Notes: a model not told the origin generated them from the letters alone. Numbered from the stretch's first letter, positions 39,527 to 51,637 are shown. The stretch is 64,000 nucleotides of DNA from Seriola aureovittata (GCF_021018895.1 NC_079386.1:4135835-4199834); one strand, 5' to 3'. Translations and numbers: made by a program.

Positions 39527-39567
39527 TTAAAAATTTCTGTGAAAAAAAGGTTCTAAGAAATGTTGGA

Positions 39568-39610
39568 ATATAGGGCTGTGGGAACATAGGGCTGTGGGAA
39601 CATAGGGCTG
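39568..39610. repeat. Inverted short array of the minisatellite unit
   Basis: Three 16-base units in the opposite orientation (ggaatatagggctgtg, then two of the form ggaacatagggctgtg, the last one incomplete). They can pair with the left array and lie about 45 bases beyond its end, so the whole region could fold into a long hairpin. Confidence 0.9.
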
Positions 39611-39623
39611 ACCCCAATGGAAG

Positions 39624-42150
39624 ACGCCTTATTTTGCATAGCAGAAGAAAAGAAATAGAAGTTGAGGCGAGTGACGGTTAGGAGTTTGAAAATATTGTAT
39701 GAACTCTAGCCCAGCAACAAGAAAATAAATAGACTGAAGGTTGATGTCATGTGGAATGAGTAAGAGGCAGAGGTGAGATCTCTGCCTACTGTAAATACAC
39801 TTCAGATGTCACCTGCTCCTCTGATCAGGTTTTCCTCATTAAACACCCTCCTGAGGCTCAGATGGAGGAGACACTGTTCTGGGTTCAGGATCTAAATTGC
39901 AGCAGGTTCCTTCTGTCCCTAATATCTCACCCCTCCCTTCCGTTGACAGCCATGAATAAAATATTCCCTTTTTACGCAGGTTTTGTCAGCCATCTGATGT
40001 GCCGCCTTGCTCCTCATTGGAAGACAAAGCGAGCGAGCAAGCGCCGGCTTTGAGGTTTTTGATAGCTCGTGTACAACCCTGATGGATCGCTCCTCGTGCT
40101 GGCAAAAGCTTTAATCAGTGCTCCTCCGATACGTTGGAAAGGGGCGGATTTGAAAAGGGAGGGAGAGACAAGAGCTTGAAATAGATATCAAACAAACAAA
40201 CGAGCACGCTTGTTTATGTTCCCAAACGCGTTGCCGGCTTTGCCTCGTGGTTGCCGGGGCCTTGCGGTGCATTGCAAGTCAACAATATGGCTGCCATTTG
40301 AAGTGTGGTAAAAGTGATGGGTTGGATTGTCTCACAAGGAGCGTACGTACGCACAGTACATCTCTCAACACTGACAGTTTGAGAGGTGTCATGGAATCAA
40401 GGATGCAGAGAGGGAGCAGGAGGAAGCAGGTTTCAGTCCCATCCTTCTCGTCTCTGGAGCACTTTAATGAGAGACACACATTTGACCATTCTTTCTCTTT
40501 CACGGTGGCTCAAATGTCGCTGATTTGTTAGGAAGGTGAGCCATGTCAGGGCTTTAGAGAGATATATCAAATGCAGGCGGCCGGAGATATGATTGGATGG
40601 GGGGGGGGGGTGGTGGTGTTTATCCACTTACAGTAGAGTTGTGAGTTGATTCTACAATTTACTCCACCATGGAGGGTGGTGAAGCCCCGGCTCTGTGATC
40701 TGATATCTCCCCATGAGTCAGGCCCACAGAGACCCGGCGAAGGCTGTGATCATCTCGGATCCCCCGTATGCCTGCACACTCCGCCTCACAGCTCTGATCT
40801 CACACACTCTCTTTTTTGTGCATTTGCCACAAGTCTTCTGTAGTGAGGCGGCGTCTGTTTGTACGCATGATATTCAAAGGTAGCTTGTTAAAGCTGAGAG
40901 GAGAGCATCTTCAGAAGAGCATCTCGAGTGTTTGAAATTTATTAAACAGGTCAGTTTAAAAAGAAAAGTCACTGTGATCATGCTAGCTGTCACTCACTTT
41001 ATTTTATTGATTGCCAGCAACTGTTTTTATTACTTCATTTCCAGGCTGTCCCTAAATTTATAGGTCAAACACTTCATTATATTGTGGTGACCCAAAGGCT
41101 AGGAAAGCCTCTTTCAGAAAAAAGAAAATGTTAATCAGAAAAAGCACGGCTTCCCTCTTACTCTTTGAGGAGGTGACCTTTATGAGAAACAATGATTGCA
41201 TCAGATGGAAAATGAAACACGATATTGATTGTGAAACTGGGATATAGATAGAGACGCTGACAGAGACAGACTTGATGAGCTGCATGGCTGAACATCACTC
41301 AAAAGCCACTTTTTCCTTGACAGGACGTGCTGTCGCAATTTCACCGGAGGAATGAGACTAATCATGACTAAGCTACTTATTTTGTGTGTCTGCATTTTAG
41401 ATTTTGACAAATAAATGAGATTTTTCCAATGTTATTGGATAGTTTGCATTGGTCTGTTGTAAAACAGAAAGTACTTTTTATCGTGACTGTCCCATAGTTA
41501 GCCCTAGTCTTTAAGCAATAAAACGGCTGAGAGAGAAAAAATGTACATAGCATCTATCTAATTTCATCAGCACATATCAGCCCTCCAGGCAGATCAATTT
41601 TCTGCCCGACCTCATCAGGTTTAAAGAGGTGAGACTCCGCTCTCAGTCCATTAAGCTCATTAGGAAATGAGTGAGAAATGCTATGTGAGAAGGGAGTAAT
41701 CTGAGCGGGTGTACGGTGTGATATCTCTGCTTCAAAACCTCACTCCCCTCCCCTCTCTCTGCCTTGATCCTGTCATCCATGTAGACTCTTATGACATATA
41801 AATCCCTGAGATTACTGCGAGCATGTACAGTATTCTATTCATCCGGCGTGAGGGAGGTTTCTGTCTGACCACAGCCACTCATCCCTTTAATAGTCGTGTG
41901 CTTGTCATTAATTAGAAATTCAAAGGCCTATTCAATTCAGATTCACCCCTGCCATCGCTTTAAAGGTCATAGGTGTGAAATAAAAGCGGTGGAAATATGA
42001 CGTCACTCCTCTGCCATTCCTCTAGCTCTGCCACAACAAGATAGACTCCCAGTTTTACAAGCCGGTAAGACCTTGATCAAGTTTCCACATTAAAGCCACA
42101 TAACTGGGGAGGGGGACTTCTGGGTGACGAATAGAGTAGGCCCATGTGTG
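39624..42150. other. No gene seen; possible conserved non-coding block
   Basis: 41560-42050 is complex and repeat-poor with 'gtcattaattagaaattc' and 'attaagctcattagg' type motifs, so it is a candidate conserved element. A G10 tract lies at about 40600-40610. Frames at 40247-40531 on both strands have no exon features. Confidence 0.4.
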
Positions 42151-42159
42151 CTAAAACTA

Positions 42160-42530
42160 TTTTAAAATGGCTTCTTAATTGACCGAAATTGACTACAGTC
42201 AGACAACGCTTTCCATCACCTCTGTTGCAAACATGGCCGCCATGCCCGTAAGCATCGAGCAGCCCTCTCCGGGGAGTTTAAATCGGCCATAACATCACCT
42301 GAAATCCAGGCGGTGGTCACGGACGATGGATACCTAATGTTAACCTGAATGGAAGCGATGGAGGCTGAATGCGCAGCTATTGCAACAACGTAAGAGTAAT
42401 CGGCCTACCTGAGTCAACTGACGCTTCACGACCCACATCCTTCTTTTTCAAGCCGCTGGTGGAGCCACTGGGTGATGGGGTCCTCAGAGGAGCTGGACCC
42501 ACAGAGTATTAAAAGCCAAACAGCCCTTTT
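42160..42530 (+). pseudogene. L1/Swimmer-type LINE ORF1 fragment
   Basis: In the frame of 42381 the plus strand encodes CNNVRVIGLPESTDASRPTS, then FFFKPLVEPLGDGVL, before a stop at 42510. This resembles the ORF1 (nucleic-acid-binding) protein of fish L1-type LINEs, in which a coiled coil precedes an RNNxRxxGLPE-like motif. Upstream pieces in other frames (EFKSAITSPEIQAVV, EAMEAECAAIA) fit the coiled-coil part but are separated by frameshifts and stops. No ORF2 is adjacent. It is a dead fragment, and the left boundary is approximate. Confidence 0.55.
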
Positions 42531-43575
42531 TCTTTTGGCACTACATTTTCTCAACTGTTGAACTTCGGTATTCTTACTTACTGTATTACAGCTGTTTGAG
42601 TCATAAAGGGCTGTTTACCAGCAAGATAAAGCTGTGAAAATATTCAAAATATAAACTAGATAATAATAGATTGCTAAAATCAAACCTTGTCATGCAAATA
42701 CTACAAAACTTGCAAGATACGGGACATCAGGCATCGGTTATTTCTGTTTGGAAAGATCAGCTTTCATAAACCCATTCCATACAGGCATTTGTTTCTCTTT
42801 TAACAGCAGGCGGTGGAAAAGATGAAACAAAACCCTGCCATTCGTTTCACCATTCCTACACATGCAGGAACGAATAAACACTGTTTTCTAATAATGCGAA
42901 TGTGTTTAAATACCATCAACCAATTTAAAAGGAATAAAGACAGAAAGAGCAAAGCAGTGGGGAAGTGAAAAGACATACAGAAGCTGGGGCAAAACAAACG
43001 TGGCAATTATATTTACTTTCAGCAAACATCCCCTTGAGTTAATGAATTATGATTCAAGGTCATATACATTACAATGTATGAACAAAAGACATATTTACCA
43101 ACTTTGAACTTGTGTTGCATTCACAGCAGTAATTGAATATAATGCATTTCTCAGTGTATTTCATTATGAGAGCCATACTCTTTCATCCATACACGTGCAA
43201 ACATAATAAGTGAACTACACAGAGACGCTCTGGGTCCAATTCATATGCTAAATAGGGAAATGATAGTAAAGAAAAGGTAATTAAAGGAGGTATGGAGGAA
43301 GGAGCAGGGGAGAGGTAGTGAAAATTAGAAAAGTGGAAGCACTGAAGCAGAGAGATTGAGGCATTTTAGAAAGAGCCAATTGCACAAACACATACACACC
43401 AACACACACACACCAGATGCAGAACAATAGCATCTCCAGGGTTGAGTCCAAAACGGATGTTCTCCAGCAAAGCAAATTATTGACGAGGAGTCAAATGTTA
43501 TTTCAAAAAAATGACACATTATTACAACACCCAGACTGTCACCCTCATGTCACACGCTGGCTCACACACACTCAG

Positions 43576-43608
<33 letters not shown>

Positions 43609-44529
43609 TGTTTGCATACAACCCGCAACACCTGATGGAAATGCCAGTCCTGATCTGGCAATCTGGTGAAAATAAATTAAGAAAAACGTCAGTCATCTGT
43701 TGAAGGTCTGATAAGGCCGCCGTCCCTCTCCAGACAGGCCTGTTGCCTGTTGGCGTTCTCGAGCTTGCATGGAAGCATCAGCACAGATAACAATATCCTC
43801 TCATGTTGCTTTACACATCAGGTGCTGTCCTGCTATCAGGTGGGGATTGTATCTTGCTGGGTAAAAGTGTTTTTCTGCTTTCTTTTGCATGTTAATTAAA
43901 CTCTCTCTGCCTAAAAAAAAAAATCCCCTGGTGTATTAAGCAGAAACGTTTATCTAATCTGGAGCTCAGGTTTTGTTTTTCAGTATAGAAGTGACTTTTC
44001 AGTTGCCTTTTATCACATATCCACAGATGCCTCACAGATGTATGGAGAATAAAAGAAAAGTAAAGAAAAGAATGCAGAGTAAACACAAAGTCACTTGCTT
44101 TACTTGAATGAAGTAGAACCTTTTTTTTAACAGAAATAAAGTCTTCCTTCATTTTTGTGCACTTTAAGTGAAATGATTTTGTCTACTGGTTGCAGCTGCT
44201 TTTTCTTTGAAATAAATATAAGAGCGGCGTAGTTAGCATGAAGAGCAGAAAGTCTCTGTGGATTAACAGACAAAGAAAATTTTACTTCAGGGTTAGAAGA
44301 ACAGAAATTACTCTGATTCTGCCTCCCTATTGGCTCTTTTTCTCTATTAGTGTTGACTGTGGTTTCACTTAAATGTGTATGATCTCCTCTTTGAGACTAC
44401 CTACACTCCCCATTCTTTTACCGGCCCAGTACAATTACCTCCAAATTGGCCAATTTCATACCTCAGGATATCCAATGCCAATGTTCATAACAAATGCAAC
44501 TATATTTTACTATTAAAGGCGTGGAGTAT
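42531..44529. other. No gene seen
   Basis: AT-rich, with one CA microsatellite. The overlapping frames at 43281-43635 derive from the CA and GT content. No transposon ends are visible. Confidence 0.5.
43577..43605. repeat. (CA)n microsatellite
   Basis: Uninterrupted CA run of about 29 bases. Confidence 0.93.
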
Positions 44530-44640
44530 GTATATGAGGATGGACGAAGCCTCTGTGACGTCACCCATAGGTTGCTGAAGAGCAGTTTTGAAGCTATATG
44601 GCACATTTATTGATCTTAAACCTCTGATGGCCAAATTTTT
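44530..44640 (+). repeat. Fragment of the dispersed repeat seen at 17113
   Basis: 'ggatggacgaagcctctgtg', then 'cataggttgctgaagagcag' and 'ttttgaagct', correspond in order to 'agattgacgtaacctctgta', 'cataagtttctgaagagcgg' and 'ttttgaatct' at 17134-17182. Similarity fades after about 44605, so the copy is truncated or diverged. The right boundary is approximate. Confidence 0.5.
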
Positions 44641-46314
44641 AGGGAGGGGGGTGGGGGGTGTTTGGGGTCTTTCCAAGCTGAAGATGTGATCTCTACACTC
44701 GAGGACGATTTCTCCTCAAATGGAACAAAAGACAGCGCCGCCATCTCATGAAAACCGGCTGGAGAATGTAATAGCCTAGACAGTGCTGCTTCTTTTTGTC
44801 ACTTCCATCTATGCCTGCTCCCACACCCCTGAATTGTTGCCCACATCATTTTTTCTTTTCTTTTTTCCATCAGTTCAAATCTGGTTCAGGTCTGGTGTTT
44901 TGCTCAGTGTCAGTTCCCCTGTTGGAAAAAAAAAAAACAACCAAGCCAAAAGGTGAGATCTACAGCTGTAACTACTCTCAGTAACAACTGATATATTAGG
45001 GTAAAATAACACCCCTACCTAACAGAAAACAGTAAACGTCAGACAGAATAAATGAAATTGAAATCTCAATTTAGTCTAATTATCAGAACTTCAGCTCAGC
45101 TCCCATTTGTTGGAAAGTGTCGTTTTTTGCTTCCGCTTCCCTCCCAACAAACCACTTTGATGGCCTAATGATGAACTCCGCTGTCATTGCGAATGCTACA
45201 GGGAAAATTGTGCACCCTGCCATGATACCAATTTTCTGGCGCTGTCATGCTTTGGTAAGTACCAATCCAGTGTTCTGAAGCATATTAAATTTTGCACATT
45301 CTGTCTCGAAAATGGGCTTTAACGTGATTTTTTTTTTTTTTTTGGTTGGCATTTGGTACAGTGAAGAAATAAAAATCTACCCACAGACGGCTGTACAGTG
45401 CTGTGCCAAATGTATGATCTGGGTCTATTAAACAGTATGTTTTTTTTCTGGATGATTGAAACACCCTGAGAAGCCATGTAGTCCTGTATTTTTCTCAGAT
45501 GTGTCAAGAATGTGGTTTATAATTAGTTTGTTCCTGTTATAAGTAATTTATTTGTCAGTGTGCTGCTCCTCCATGTGCATTTAGGGAAAGCATACCAATA
45601 AAAATCTCCCATCAGCACTACAGTTGCTCCTTGTCTCAACAATTACCTGATATTTTCTTCTTCTTTTCATGCAGCTCATATAAACCTCCTATCACCTGGA
45701 GCACTTATGTTAACCTTCTAGCAGACAATATTGGATCCTGGAGATGGCGGACTCTTTAATGTTTCACTGGCTTTTGCATCTTATTTTCATGTTGGTGGGC
45801 TAAATTCTCCCCAGTGAGGAGTGATTTTTGACAATTTTGAAGGGATCCTTGCAGAGCTCTGTCCCAGCTGATGTTCTTTTTCATTTCTTTTCTCTCCCTC
45901 TTGAAAGTTATGAGACGGCTCAAGTTTTCTTGAAGCTCACTTATACCTTAATTCTCATCTTCTGATGCTTTTCTCCATTACTTTCTGACTTTCATTCTCT
46001 AGCGCACTCTCTATTTCAGTGACTTAAACTTCCATACCTCTGAGATTGCTCACTTTCTTTGCTCACTCTAAACTTTTCATGTTGCCATACTGTAGATAGA
46101 ATTACTCATTTTATCTTGTTTACTCTCAACACTTTCTTAAGGCCTGACTTCCATTTTCAGTACTATGTGGGATGGCTGTTACGCAGGTTGAAGCTGCTTC
46201 TCGATAGAATTGCCCAGGGGTTAAAATATGCTGTATTCTTGGAAACAAGATTAAAAGTCTACAATCATGCTAATAGCTCTGCATTAAGGAACAGTGGTGC
46301 CTTAATGAATAGCT
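44641..46314. other. No gene seen
   Basis: A G-rich patch at 44642-44662, A11 near 44928, and a T tract at 45330-45346. The rest is AT-rich unique sequence without exon signals or transposon ends. Confidence 0.5.
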
Positions 46315-46910
46315 AAATGCTAATGTCAATATGTAAAGCATGCAGGAGAGCATGCAACAACAGTGCAAACATGCTGATGTGTACCAGGTGCGATAATTAC
46401 CATGTTCTTCACAATCTTGGTTTAGCATGTTAGCATGCTCACATTTGCTTATTACCACAAAACGCAAAATACAAACTACAACTGGCGGTGATAGGAATGT
46501 CATTGCAGGTAATTGCTGCAGACATACACATAAACTCATTACTGACATTTTTGACCTGATGATCACACTAGCCAGAACATTGTGCAGCTAACTTGATGAT
46601 AAATTCCAAATCTGCTTTCATCAGATCTGATCCATCATTGTCATTTTGTTAACGAACAGGGAGCGAAGGAAGGGAATAAAAAAAAGTAAAATCTAAAGTC
46701 CCAAACCTGTAGAAAATTTCATGGCAATCCATGTAGATATGAAGATGAATGAAAACAGTCATGAGGATTCTAGGCACCGTGGATATGTGTACCAATATTC
46801 ATGGGAATCCATCCAATTGTTGTTGAGATACTTTGGTGTGGAACTAAGAGGTGGACTGACTGAGTGGAAACCATTTTTGCCATCCCTAAATATATATTGC
46901 TCGCATGACT
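46315..46910. repeat. Dispersed fish repeat, copy 1
   Basis: The block runs from GCTAA/AGCATG-rich words ('gcatgttagcatgctcacat') through 'ggaatgtcattgcaggtaat' and 'tgacctgatgatcacactag' to 'atttcatggcaatccatg', 'ccaattgttgttgagatact' and 'ttgccatccctaa'. I recall this order from a common interspersed repeat in percomorph fish. A second partial copy at 47698 shares the middle. The minus-strand frames over the two copies encode related peptides, which confirms homology but not a gene. Confidence 0.6.
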
Positions 46911-47697
46911 AAAAATAATTGAAGGTTACAGTAAATTAAGAAATCAGATTTCCCCCACCATACATGCTCTACCTGTTTATTATGATTGTATGATTGTATT
47001 ATTTTCAAACACCTTATTTCGATGTGTTCAAAACAGGTTAGCTAGAATTGTATAATTATTACTGAAATTGACAGAAACGAGCAAAGCAATTCATCAGACC
47101 TGTCTGGTTTAATATCATCATCATTCACTCTGTTAATGCTGAGATAATAATGATGGTACACATTTCCTTCACATCATCCACTGCCAACATTCAGCGCCAA
47201 TGCATAAACATTTATGAAGCGTGGCTAAAGGTAAGAGCGTTGAGTAACTAAGTCTCCTTCAACTCATCTTCCACACAGGATGAATATTATAACAGAGCTC
47301 CACGGCCTCGTGCATCCATAGTGCTAAGCCGGAGGTAGACCATATACTGTATAACCAGTGCTCCACATTCACAGCTCCGCACCACTGTGCGATCCTCTTA
47401 CAGTAAGCCTCTCACAAACAGGTCTCTTCTAAGTGATAACGGCCCAAAATGTTCCCTCTTGTATCAGTGGAGCAACCGGGAAATCTGACCTGTCTTCCTG
47501 TCACGTAGTGTGTGTCGGTTTTCGACCAGCAACTGGAGCCGTGACACGGTGCAGAGTGGTCACACACATTACCTCATCATGACTCTGGCCTTGATGCATT
47601 TTTGCCTCAAACTTTTTCAAGCGATAGTTCGGGGGTTATTTGACGTGGCGTTGTGTGAGGTAGTCATGCAGAGTCGGCGTGTGCTGTAGGTGTGCTT
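46911..47697. other. No gene seen between the two repeat copies
   Basis: Unique AT-rich sequence. 47280-47560 is more complex and has no repeat motifs. Confidence 0.5.
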
Positions 47698-47905
47698 GTC
47701 CATTTGCTAATTACCAATAATACAAAATACAACTGAGGCTGATGGGGATGTCATTGGAGGTAATTGCTGTAGTCGTGAACATAAACTCATTGGAAAAATC
47801 TGACATTTTGACCTGATGATCACACTAACTGAAATCTCCCAAAGTTCTTTCACTTCTTCCCAAGTGGAACGTGAGCGGCAATCCTTCAATAGCTGTTGAG
47901 ACATT
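47698..47905. repeat. Dispersed fish repeat, copy 2 (partial)
   Basis: 'ggggatgtcattggaggtaa', 'cataaactcattgg' and 'tgacctgatgatcacactaa' match copy 1 at 46490-46570 in the same order and orientation. 'caatagctgttgagacattt' matches the later part near 46820. Large pieces between these are missing relative to copy 1. Confidence 0.6.
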
Positions 47906-48600
47906 TTACCGCAAATCAGTGCGTGAATCTACTGCAGGCAACACTCTGACTATGAGTGACTGCCTCATAGGATGCAATGTCAAATAACCCTAACTCTCCC
48001 TTTAAAATCAAGTGCAAATATGAACACGTTCAGTCAGATCTTTTCGTCTTGTCATTACAGCTAATTGTAACCAACAACCCTTTCAAACTGCAAACACACC
48101 CTCTAATCTTCAAGTCTAATTTAAAATAAAATATGGATGGGACGTGTAAGTGACCATATGCTTTTATTAACAAAGCTAGGCAATTAGCATTTGCTTTAAA
48201 ACTCATGCCTTAATGTAGCAGTGCGTCCTTCAGATATACTGCATGTTACTGAGCTCTGAGCAGCAGACTGAGCTTATGCAGTTCACCTTTATCTTCACAG
48301 ACAAGGGTAAGATAAGGGCAGAAATATTAAAGCAAAACTGTCCATCTGTCGTCGTGTTTTATTTTATTGTTATGCTGATCTTTGCTTTAACACAAACTCT
48401 CTCTCTCTTTCTCTTTCTGTGCCCCTTTCTCTCTCTCTCTCTCTTGCTCTCTCTTTCCCTCCATCTATCTCTCTGTCCTATCTGCGTTCTGAGCACCGCA
48501 GTTAGTGGATCGCTGTGAAATGCCAGCTGTCAGAGTGACAGACGCGATGTCACCTCTGTGCAGCCACGTCACCGAGGCAACAAGCCGTCAACATGTGCAC
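47906..48600. other. No gene seen; CT-rich tract
   Basis: A CT-rich low-complexity tract covers 48395-48475 and produces the Leu/Ser-rich frame there. Otherwise unique sequence. Confidence 0.5.
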
Positions 48601-48617
48601 GGGTGTATGCGTAGTGA

Positions 48618-48656
<39 letters not shown>

Positions 48657-49340
48657 TGGGACGGAGTGTGTGGGTGTTTGTTTGTATTCCAACGCTCGAG
48701 AGGACGAGTTAGTGTTTGCAGTGTCAGGATACAGGTTAGGATGGAATTAAATCTAGACGTTAAACATGCATTCGCTGAAGGGCAGAGATGAATAAATGCG
48801 TAGCGCAGTAATATATATGTACAATACATATGCACATAGCTGAGGGGCGAGGGAGGAGCAGCAATATGAGGTGAAGGGAGAAAAGGTCACGACAGAAGTG
48901 GAGAGAGGGATAAAAGGAGGAGAAACACCTCGCTGAATGGAGGTAGCAGCGGAGGAGTGATGAATATTAGAATAAGAGTGAAGAGCGATGAAGAGAGGAA
49001 GCGGTGAGACATAGAAATTAAGTGCATTGTCAGGAAGTACAGTTTGAATGACAGAGGACAAGAGTCGGAGAACAAAAAAGGAAAAAAAAAACTCAAGAGA
49101 AATGCAGAACAGAAGGTCGAAAGATCAGACGAAAAGTACAAGAGCTGAATAAAAAGAGAGAAATGGATTGTGCTCTTGAAAAGCTAAGAGAGAGGGCAGA
49201 GTGAAGGGATTAGAGAGACGGAGTGAGAGCAGGAGATAGAGGGACGGCGGTGAAGTAGATGGATTAAAAACAGTAGGACAAAGGGAGGAGAGATGGTGGG
49301 ATTTGTTATGGTTGAAGAAGGAACATGAGCCACTGACCAA
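48601..49340. repeat. Purine-rich strand with a (GA)n core
   Basis: The plus strand starts with a pure (GA)n run at 48623-48654. After a mixed interval (48655-48840) it is dominated by A and G for about 500 bases (48840-49330), while the minus strand is pyrimidine-rich and gives several Ser/Leu/Phe-rich frames. It looks like an old, eroded GA-rich tract. Those minus-strand frames are compositional artefacts. Confidence 0.6.
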
Positions 49341-49627
49341 CAGCAGACTTTGAAGGGGCTTCCTTACCCGGCCCACGAGTAATACCACTTTCACACACAA
49401 TATAACGAATGAGGATAAAGGAGACATGTTGATCCTGTGTGTTACCTCGACAACCGCTTTAGTCTAAGTCACAGAGCGTCCAGAATGAATAGAAGAGATG
49501 GAAAGAATTTGAATTTTACTCTTTCCAATTAGGGTGTGCATCCATTTAGCGATTAGACTGGGGGAGTGCTTCATCCCATGGGTTTAATTTCTTTGACAAT
49601 ATCTCGACAACATACCAGCGCCACATC

Positions 49628-50246
49628 TGTCATGGTTTGTCCTCCATACATACCTGCCTTCAGTAGTTCTTCACTCACTACTCCCTTGCTCACCCCAGCT
49701 GCCAACCACACCCACCTCGTCAGTCACTCCATTCACCTGTTCACTCAGCTGCACCTCATCAGCAATCAAGCCTGGTTAAAAGCTCCAATCTCCTCCACAC
49801 TTACTGCCAGATTGTTCTTTGTCCCCATGCAAGACTCTCCAGCGATTACCCTTCGACTGATCTCCCGGTTCCGACCCTGCCTGCTCCTGACCAACCCGCC
49901 TTGTCTCTGCCCTGGTAAATACTTCAGCCCTTCTGTTTTTGACCACGAATCTGCCTTGCCCCTTCCTGGTCTTCGTCTGCCTGTTCTCGGGGCTGCTCTG
50001 AGTCCTTCGCCTCCACTGTTGCAGCGTGTGAACTTTCCTGCTGGTTCTTCGGTCCTCTGCCTGGTACGGCTGTCTCATCAACAGCTTCATTCCGGGCCCT
50101 CGGATTTTCCCCAAGCCCCTCAAAGACTGCCATTCCCCTTAGAACTGAACTGTGCTTATTTACCTGCTTCTGCTGACAATAAAAGTGATTACCAATACAT
50201 CGGTTCTTGTCGGTGCTGCTTTTGGGTCCAAACCTCACCCGTTACA
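49628..50246 (+). mobile_element. Solo LTR (Gypsy-like), 619 bp
   Basis: The block begins TGTCATGG and ends CCGTTACA, imperfect inverted ends of the TGT...ACA type. A perfect 5-bp target duplication ACATC flanks it (49623-49627 and 50247-50251). An AATAAA lies near 50178, about 70 bases before the end, placing the polyadenylation signal on the plus strand. There is no second LTR and no coding interior, so the copy was reduced by recombination between its LTRs. Assignment to Gypsy is inference. The 258-aa open frame at 49566-50342 runs through the LTR and both flanks and is fortuitous. Confidence 0.85.
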
Positions 50247-50251
50247 ACATC

Positions 50252-51482
50252 TGTACAATTGACTAGCATCGCCCCTTTGCTTTTTGTTACTATTTGTTTG
50301 ACATGTTTTTTCATCATCATACTTTGCATGGATGAACTGTAGTCACTGCTCGATCTGACACAAGGTAGCTAACTTGGCGACACAGCTAACTTTGTGACAC
50401 AGTGTGCGGTGATAAGAGCATAATGCTCACCGGCAACATTTAGCGTCTGACAAATCTGCTCCTGTAGATGGGCTTTTTCTGTCTTTGTTATGAGCAAGAA
50501 CAAGCTTTTCCTGCTTCTCTTGATTGGTTGCCTGAAAAGGAGAGACAGAAATTGAGAAAAAATAAAATTATGATTTTCAACTAGAAGCGCTTGGACCTTC
50601 TTTGCTTTCTTTAGAGGTGGTCACATGCACGCGCTCTCTCTCCTCTTTTGGAACTATTGAACGATTTTGGAAAAATGCTACATGGACACGCCCTTATGCA
50701 GCAATGACTTTTCTTTTTAAAAATGTTGTGGAAGTGATTGTCGTCTTGTGTGTGTGTATGTATCAGCAGATAGTAACTAATGTAACCGAGCTGCATAATT
50801 GTGGGTTCTAAATTTGATGACATGTTTTTGAAATGATTGTCAGTATACAGACATCACTCTCATAATATATATGAGCAATACACAGTACACACAGACACAC
50901 ACGAAAGAGAGAGATTAGATAAAAGAATAACCCATAGCAGAGCAATGGTAGTGAATTTAATGTCAGCAACATATTTGAATCCTATTTAATGTCACTGTGA
51001 CTTTCAGTATGAATGACTCATTATACAAACAAACAAAAAATAATACATTACTAAACAAACTGACTCCATACTTCTGGAAATGTGTCTATTTACAAATTCA
51101 AGGTGCTAAATGCTTATGTTATCTGATCTTTTACTCACACTTAATCACACAAGTCACTTTTGCTTATGTAGCACCATAAAAACAAACTTTGCATTCTTTG
51201 CCTTTTTGCAAAAATAAATTTCTTTTACAGGCAAACGATAGAAAATGTCTTTTTATCAGCTGACTAAAAGTTGAGACAGCAATAACTTGCCATTAAATTG
51301 CAAACATATATTTGAGATAAAGAGATGCTGAGTCGCATTCATAGTTACTTCATAACCATGAATCATGACATTGTGGCCATAATGATAGAAAACATTCAAT
51401 ACACATTCACACACACCTTGACTAAACTGTTCTAATGAATCTAGATAATTACAATCACTGATGCAGTGATACAGTGATGGAA
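50252..51482. other. No gene seen
   Basis: AT-rich unique sequence with a short GT patch near 50745-50760 and a few A tracts. No exon signals. Confidence 0.5.
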
Positions 51483-51637
51483 TACACCCACCGAGCACTT
51501 TACTGTATTAGGAAGACCTGTACACCTGCTTACTCAAGCAGTTATCCAATCAGCCAATCACATGTCAGCAGTGCAAGGCATAAAATCATGCAGATACAGG
51601 TCAGGAGCTTTAGTTAGTGTTCACATCAAACATCAGA

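Larger units (their letters stand above)
39106..39623. mobile_element. Inverted-repeat element with a minisatellite core and 8-bp flanking repeat
   Basis: An identical 8-mer AATGGAAG flanks the block at 39106-39113 and 39616-39623, as a hAT-type target duplication would. Just inside, the left end reads GGGAGCGTGTCTATGTTCCC and the inverted right end GGGGTCAGCCCTATGTTCCC, sharing the outer GGG and the inner ten bases. Both ends then run into 16-base units of the form TATGTTCCCACAGCCC in opposite orientation. The simplest reading is a MITE-like element of 502 bp whose left arm has expanded into a tandem array. The outermost few bases of the ends match poorly, so the boundaries are provisional. 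Confidence 0.5.

Noticed and set aside
49566..50342. 258-aa open frame, the longest in the window
   Set aside because: It runs across a solo LTR with its own target duplication and includes flanking DNA on both sides. It has no domain and its Pro/Leu/Ser content follows base composition.
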